Virus record (IMG/VR): IMGVR_UViG_3300034061_000780 | Span: 1-24,245 of that record | Reading direction: 5' to 3' (one strand) | Origin: a virus | DNA length: 24,245 nucleotides | In this document: positions 23,078 through 24,245 of the stretch, piece after piece | Layout of the letters: every line of letters begins with the position of its first letter | Numbering within the stretch: the first letter of the stretch is position 1 | The notes under the pieces: generated by a model | What the model was told of the DNA's origin: nothing | The model's input: the letters and a program-made list of their open reading frames with translations, nothing else | Database searches by the model: none | Position numbers and translations under genes: made by a program

Positions 23078-23421
23078 GCGTAAACAGTGCGGGATCTTAC
23101 GTTAGTGGATGGAACCCAACCTACACTAATTTCTTTTGTACCGCCAGAGTTAACTTTGCACTGAGGATTATCTCTCCAAAATTCAGCAAGAAACTTTTCG
23201 TCATCCCAACATTGATACCCGAGCTTATGCCCCCAGAAGTGGTACGCTTGTCCGGGAATGCTGCCAACTTTTTGCCCAATCCCGTCAATCGACTTGTGGC
23301 GCATCTTTGTAAACTTGGCAGAGTTCTTGGAGTCAATCTCAGCTTGAATACGGTTCATCTGCCAGCCGCGCCGAAACTCGGCTTCCATTGCGGGGATTAA
23401 GCTAGGGTCGATATCAATCAT
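23074..23421 (-). CDS. Small conserved phage protein, probable neck region
   Basis: This 115-aa protein begins MIDIDPSLIPAMEAEFRRGW. The core is FTKMRHKSIDGIGQKVGSIP, then AYHFWGHKLGYQCWDDEKFL, followed by FWRDNPQCKVNSGGTK. The HKSIDG...GQ...WG.KLGY.CW.D..FL..F.RDNP pattern is one I recognise from environmental phages, without known function. A GTG at 23451 would add 10 residues. The ATG at 23421 is chosen because it gives the usual compact length, although the GGAGAG upstream is 14 nt away. Its position between capsid and adaptor suggests a head-completion role, which is inference. Confidence 0.68.
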   Translation of the reverse strand: MIDIDPSLIPAMEAEFRRGWQMNRIQAEIDSKNSAKFTKMRHKSIDGIGQKVGSIPGQAYHFWGHKLGYQCWDDEKFLAEFWRDNPQCKVNSGGTKEISVGWVPSTNVRSRTVYA

Positions 23422-23483
23422 AAAATTGTCTCTGTCTCTCCAGAGTGTCACGCCTAGCGGGCTTCCGGCGTTCGATCCGTCCT

Positions 23484-23513
23484 AGTATACTGCGGGAACG
23501 GGCACACAGTCAG
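23484..23513 (-). promoter_or_regulatory. Possible sigma70-type promoter between capsid and next gene
   Basis: In the roughly 100-base gap after the capsid gene, the minus strand reads CTGACT, an 18-base spacer, then TATACT. The -10 differs from TATAAT at one position and the -35 matches TTGACA at four of six. The TATACT lies within an AGTATACT palindrome. This is the longest gene-free gap in the structural block. No strong terminator hairpin with a T-run was seen here. The call is tentative. Confidence 0.3.
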
Positions 23514-23522
23514 CAATCAAGC

Positions 23523-24245
23523 CTACGAGCTGAAGTCAAACTTGCCAAGACCCAATGGGTTCCCGACAACAAGACCGCAGACGGCTTCTACGACGCGAGC
23601 AGGACCGCCACCGAAGTCAGGCAGCGACTGGACAGCGGCGACGTTTCCGCCGTAACGAACTTCGATCAAGTCCATGTTCAGGACAAGACCTTTGTACGGG
23701 GTAACCGTCCATGCGCCACCAGCAATAGTCCCGAGAAACACCGTGGGGTGCAATTTTACAGTGCCAAAGTCACCTTGAAACACATCGACCGACTGAACAT
23801 ACGTTTCAGCCGCAGCGTCGCGTTGGAAGGTCTGCACTTTGGTTGCGCCAGCGCCAAGAACTCCAGCAGTGGAGGTCGTGGTGAGCTGAGTTGTCCCAAG
23901 CAGGCTGGTGAATGCACGCTTCAAATCGGTGCCAACGATGGCGTCGAACGAGCGGTACTGACCGGTCTGATCGTAGATGCTCTTAAGCATTCCCTGCACA
24001 GCAACGTCGGTCAATGCGCTGGATGCACCAGTCAAGATCGAGGTTGAAGGAGTGCGGAACTGTGAAGGAACATCGCCGGGAGTAGGGGTGCCCGTACCAG
24101 CGGTGCTGATCCATGTCTGAATCCCTGCCGTGAGGTAAGGAACAGACCCATTGTCCTGCTGTGCAGTCTGGTTCGAGCAGAGAGTCGTCTCAATCGAACG
24201 CTTGCACTGAAGGATGGACTTGCTGACGTTGTATGCCAACTCATC
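23523..24245 (-). CDS. Major capsid protein, SU10/DUF5309-like, N-terminus cut by window edge
   Basis: The frame is open from the right edge (codons for DELAYNVSKSILQCKRSIE) to a stop at 23523, giving about 240 residues of the C-terminal part. Features resembling SU10-type capsid proteins are the KRSIETTLCSNQT helix and the VPYLTAGIQTWI segment. SFDAIVGTDLKRAFTSL, VFQGDFGTVKLHPTVFLG and the closing NMDLIEVRYGG beta region follow. SU10-type capsid proteins have an HK97-like fold and form the icosahedral or elongated shell. If the family length is typical, roughly 100 N-terminal residues lie outside the window. A TTG at 24239 is an internal codon, not a start. The following genes (small conserved protein, adaptor candidate) fit head-to-tail gene order. 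Confidence 0.68.
   Translation of the reverse strand, partial: DELAYNVSKSILQCKRSIETTLCSNQTAQQDNGSVPYLTAGIQTWISTAGTGTPTPGDVPSQFRTPSTSILTGASSALTDVAVQGMLKSIYDQTGQYRSFDAIVGTDLKRAFTSLLGTTQLTTTSTAGVLGAGATKVQTFQRDAAAETYVQSVDVFQGDFGTVKLHPTVFLGTIAGGAWTVTPYKGLVLNMDLIEVRYGGNVAAVQSLPDFGGGPARVVEAVCGLVVGNPLGLGKFDFSS

Noticed and set aside
23421-23451. GTG start for the small protein after the capsid gene
   Set aside because: It adds 10 residues not matching the compact pattern, and an in-frame ATG follows. A GGAGAG lies between them, but its spacing is not ideal, so this is a preference and not proof.
23445-24047. 200-codon open frame on the plus strand
   Set aside because: It is antisense to the capsid-like frame and its peptide shows no recognisable pattern, while the minus-strand frame has capsid motifs and an open right edge.

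Overview
This window looks like the late, virion-morphogenesis region of a tailed double-stranded DNA phage (Caudoviricetes), probably of the short-tailed SU10-like type. Every supported gene lies on the minus strand, so transcription runs from right (24245) to left (1). No integrase, host housekeeping gene, tRNA or CRISPR array is visible. The recognisable small proteins are of kinds familiar to me from environmental phages (the 86-aa KSTSLxVGRGEKLPVSKGAG protein, the 48-aa MKKGLY protein, the MPLKHS protein, the MAHFA protein). A Zn-dependent L-Ala-D-Glu-type endolysin fits a Gram-negative-type host. The exact host cannot be read from the sequence.

Layout in transcription order. The right edge holds the C-terminal part of an SU10/DUF5309-like major capsid protein, followed by a small conserved protein, a candidate head-tail adaptor and a 71-aa protein (24245-21651). 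Next comes a fibre block (21648-15647): a 562-aa repeat fibre, a glycine-rich adhesin-like protein, the MAHFA-type small protein and a 1040-aa mosaic fibre. A tight cluster of small genes follows (15644-14153): two basic small proteins, two small membrane proteins, an M15-type endolysin and an acidic zinc-ribbon protein. A 636-aa structural protein (nozzle or stabilisation candidate) comes next. A second fibre plus glycine-rich adhesin pair follows (12240-9905) and is paralogous to the first.

Three large proteins come next (852, 354 and about 1125 aa). They are Ala/Gln/Gly-rich with hydrophobic stretches and look like a set of internal or DNA-ejection proteins. The 852-aa one ends in a cysteine/CFI-type domain. 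The left 3 kb holds small and DNA-metabolism genes: a 50-aa basic protein, a calcineurin-like phosphoesterase, an HTH protein, an acidic-tailed protein, an OB-fold ssDNA-binding-like protein, an excisionase-like HTH protein, a Holliday-junction-resolvase-like nuclease, and a gene cut by the left edge.

Gene packing is extreme. Most junctions from 23077 to 2706 are 1-5 nt gaps or ATGA/TAATG overlaps, often without a clear Shine-Dalgarno sequence, which suggests translational coupling across a long late transcript. The most interesting signals are the duplicated and mosaic fibre/adhesin cassettes, the CFI-type C-terminal domain on a virion-protein candidate, a phosphoesterase missing its first metal-binding Asp, and a long hairpin just upstream of the ssDNA-binding-like gene.
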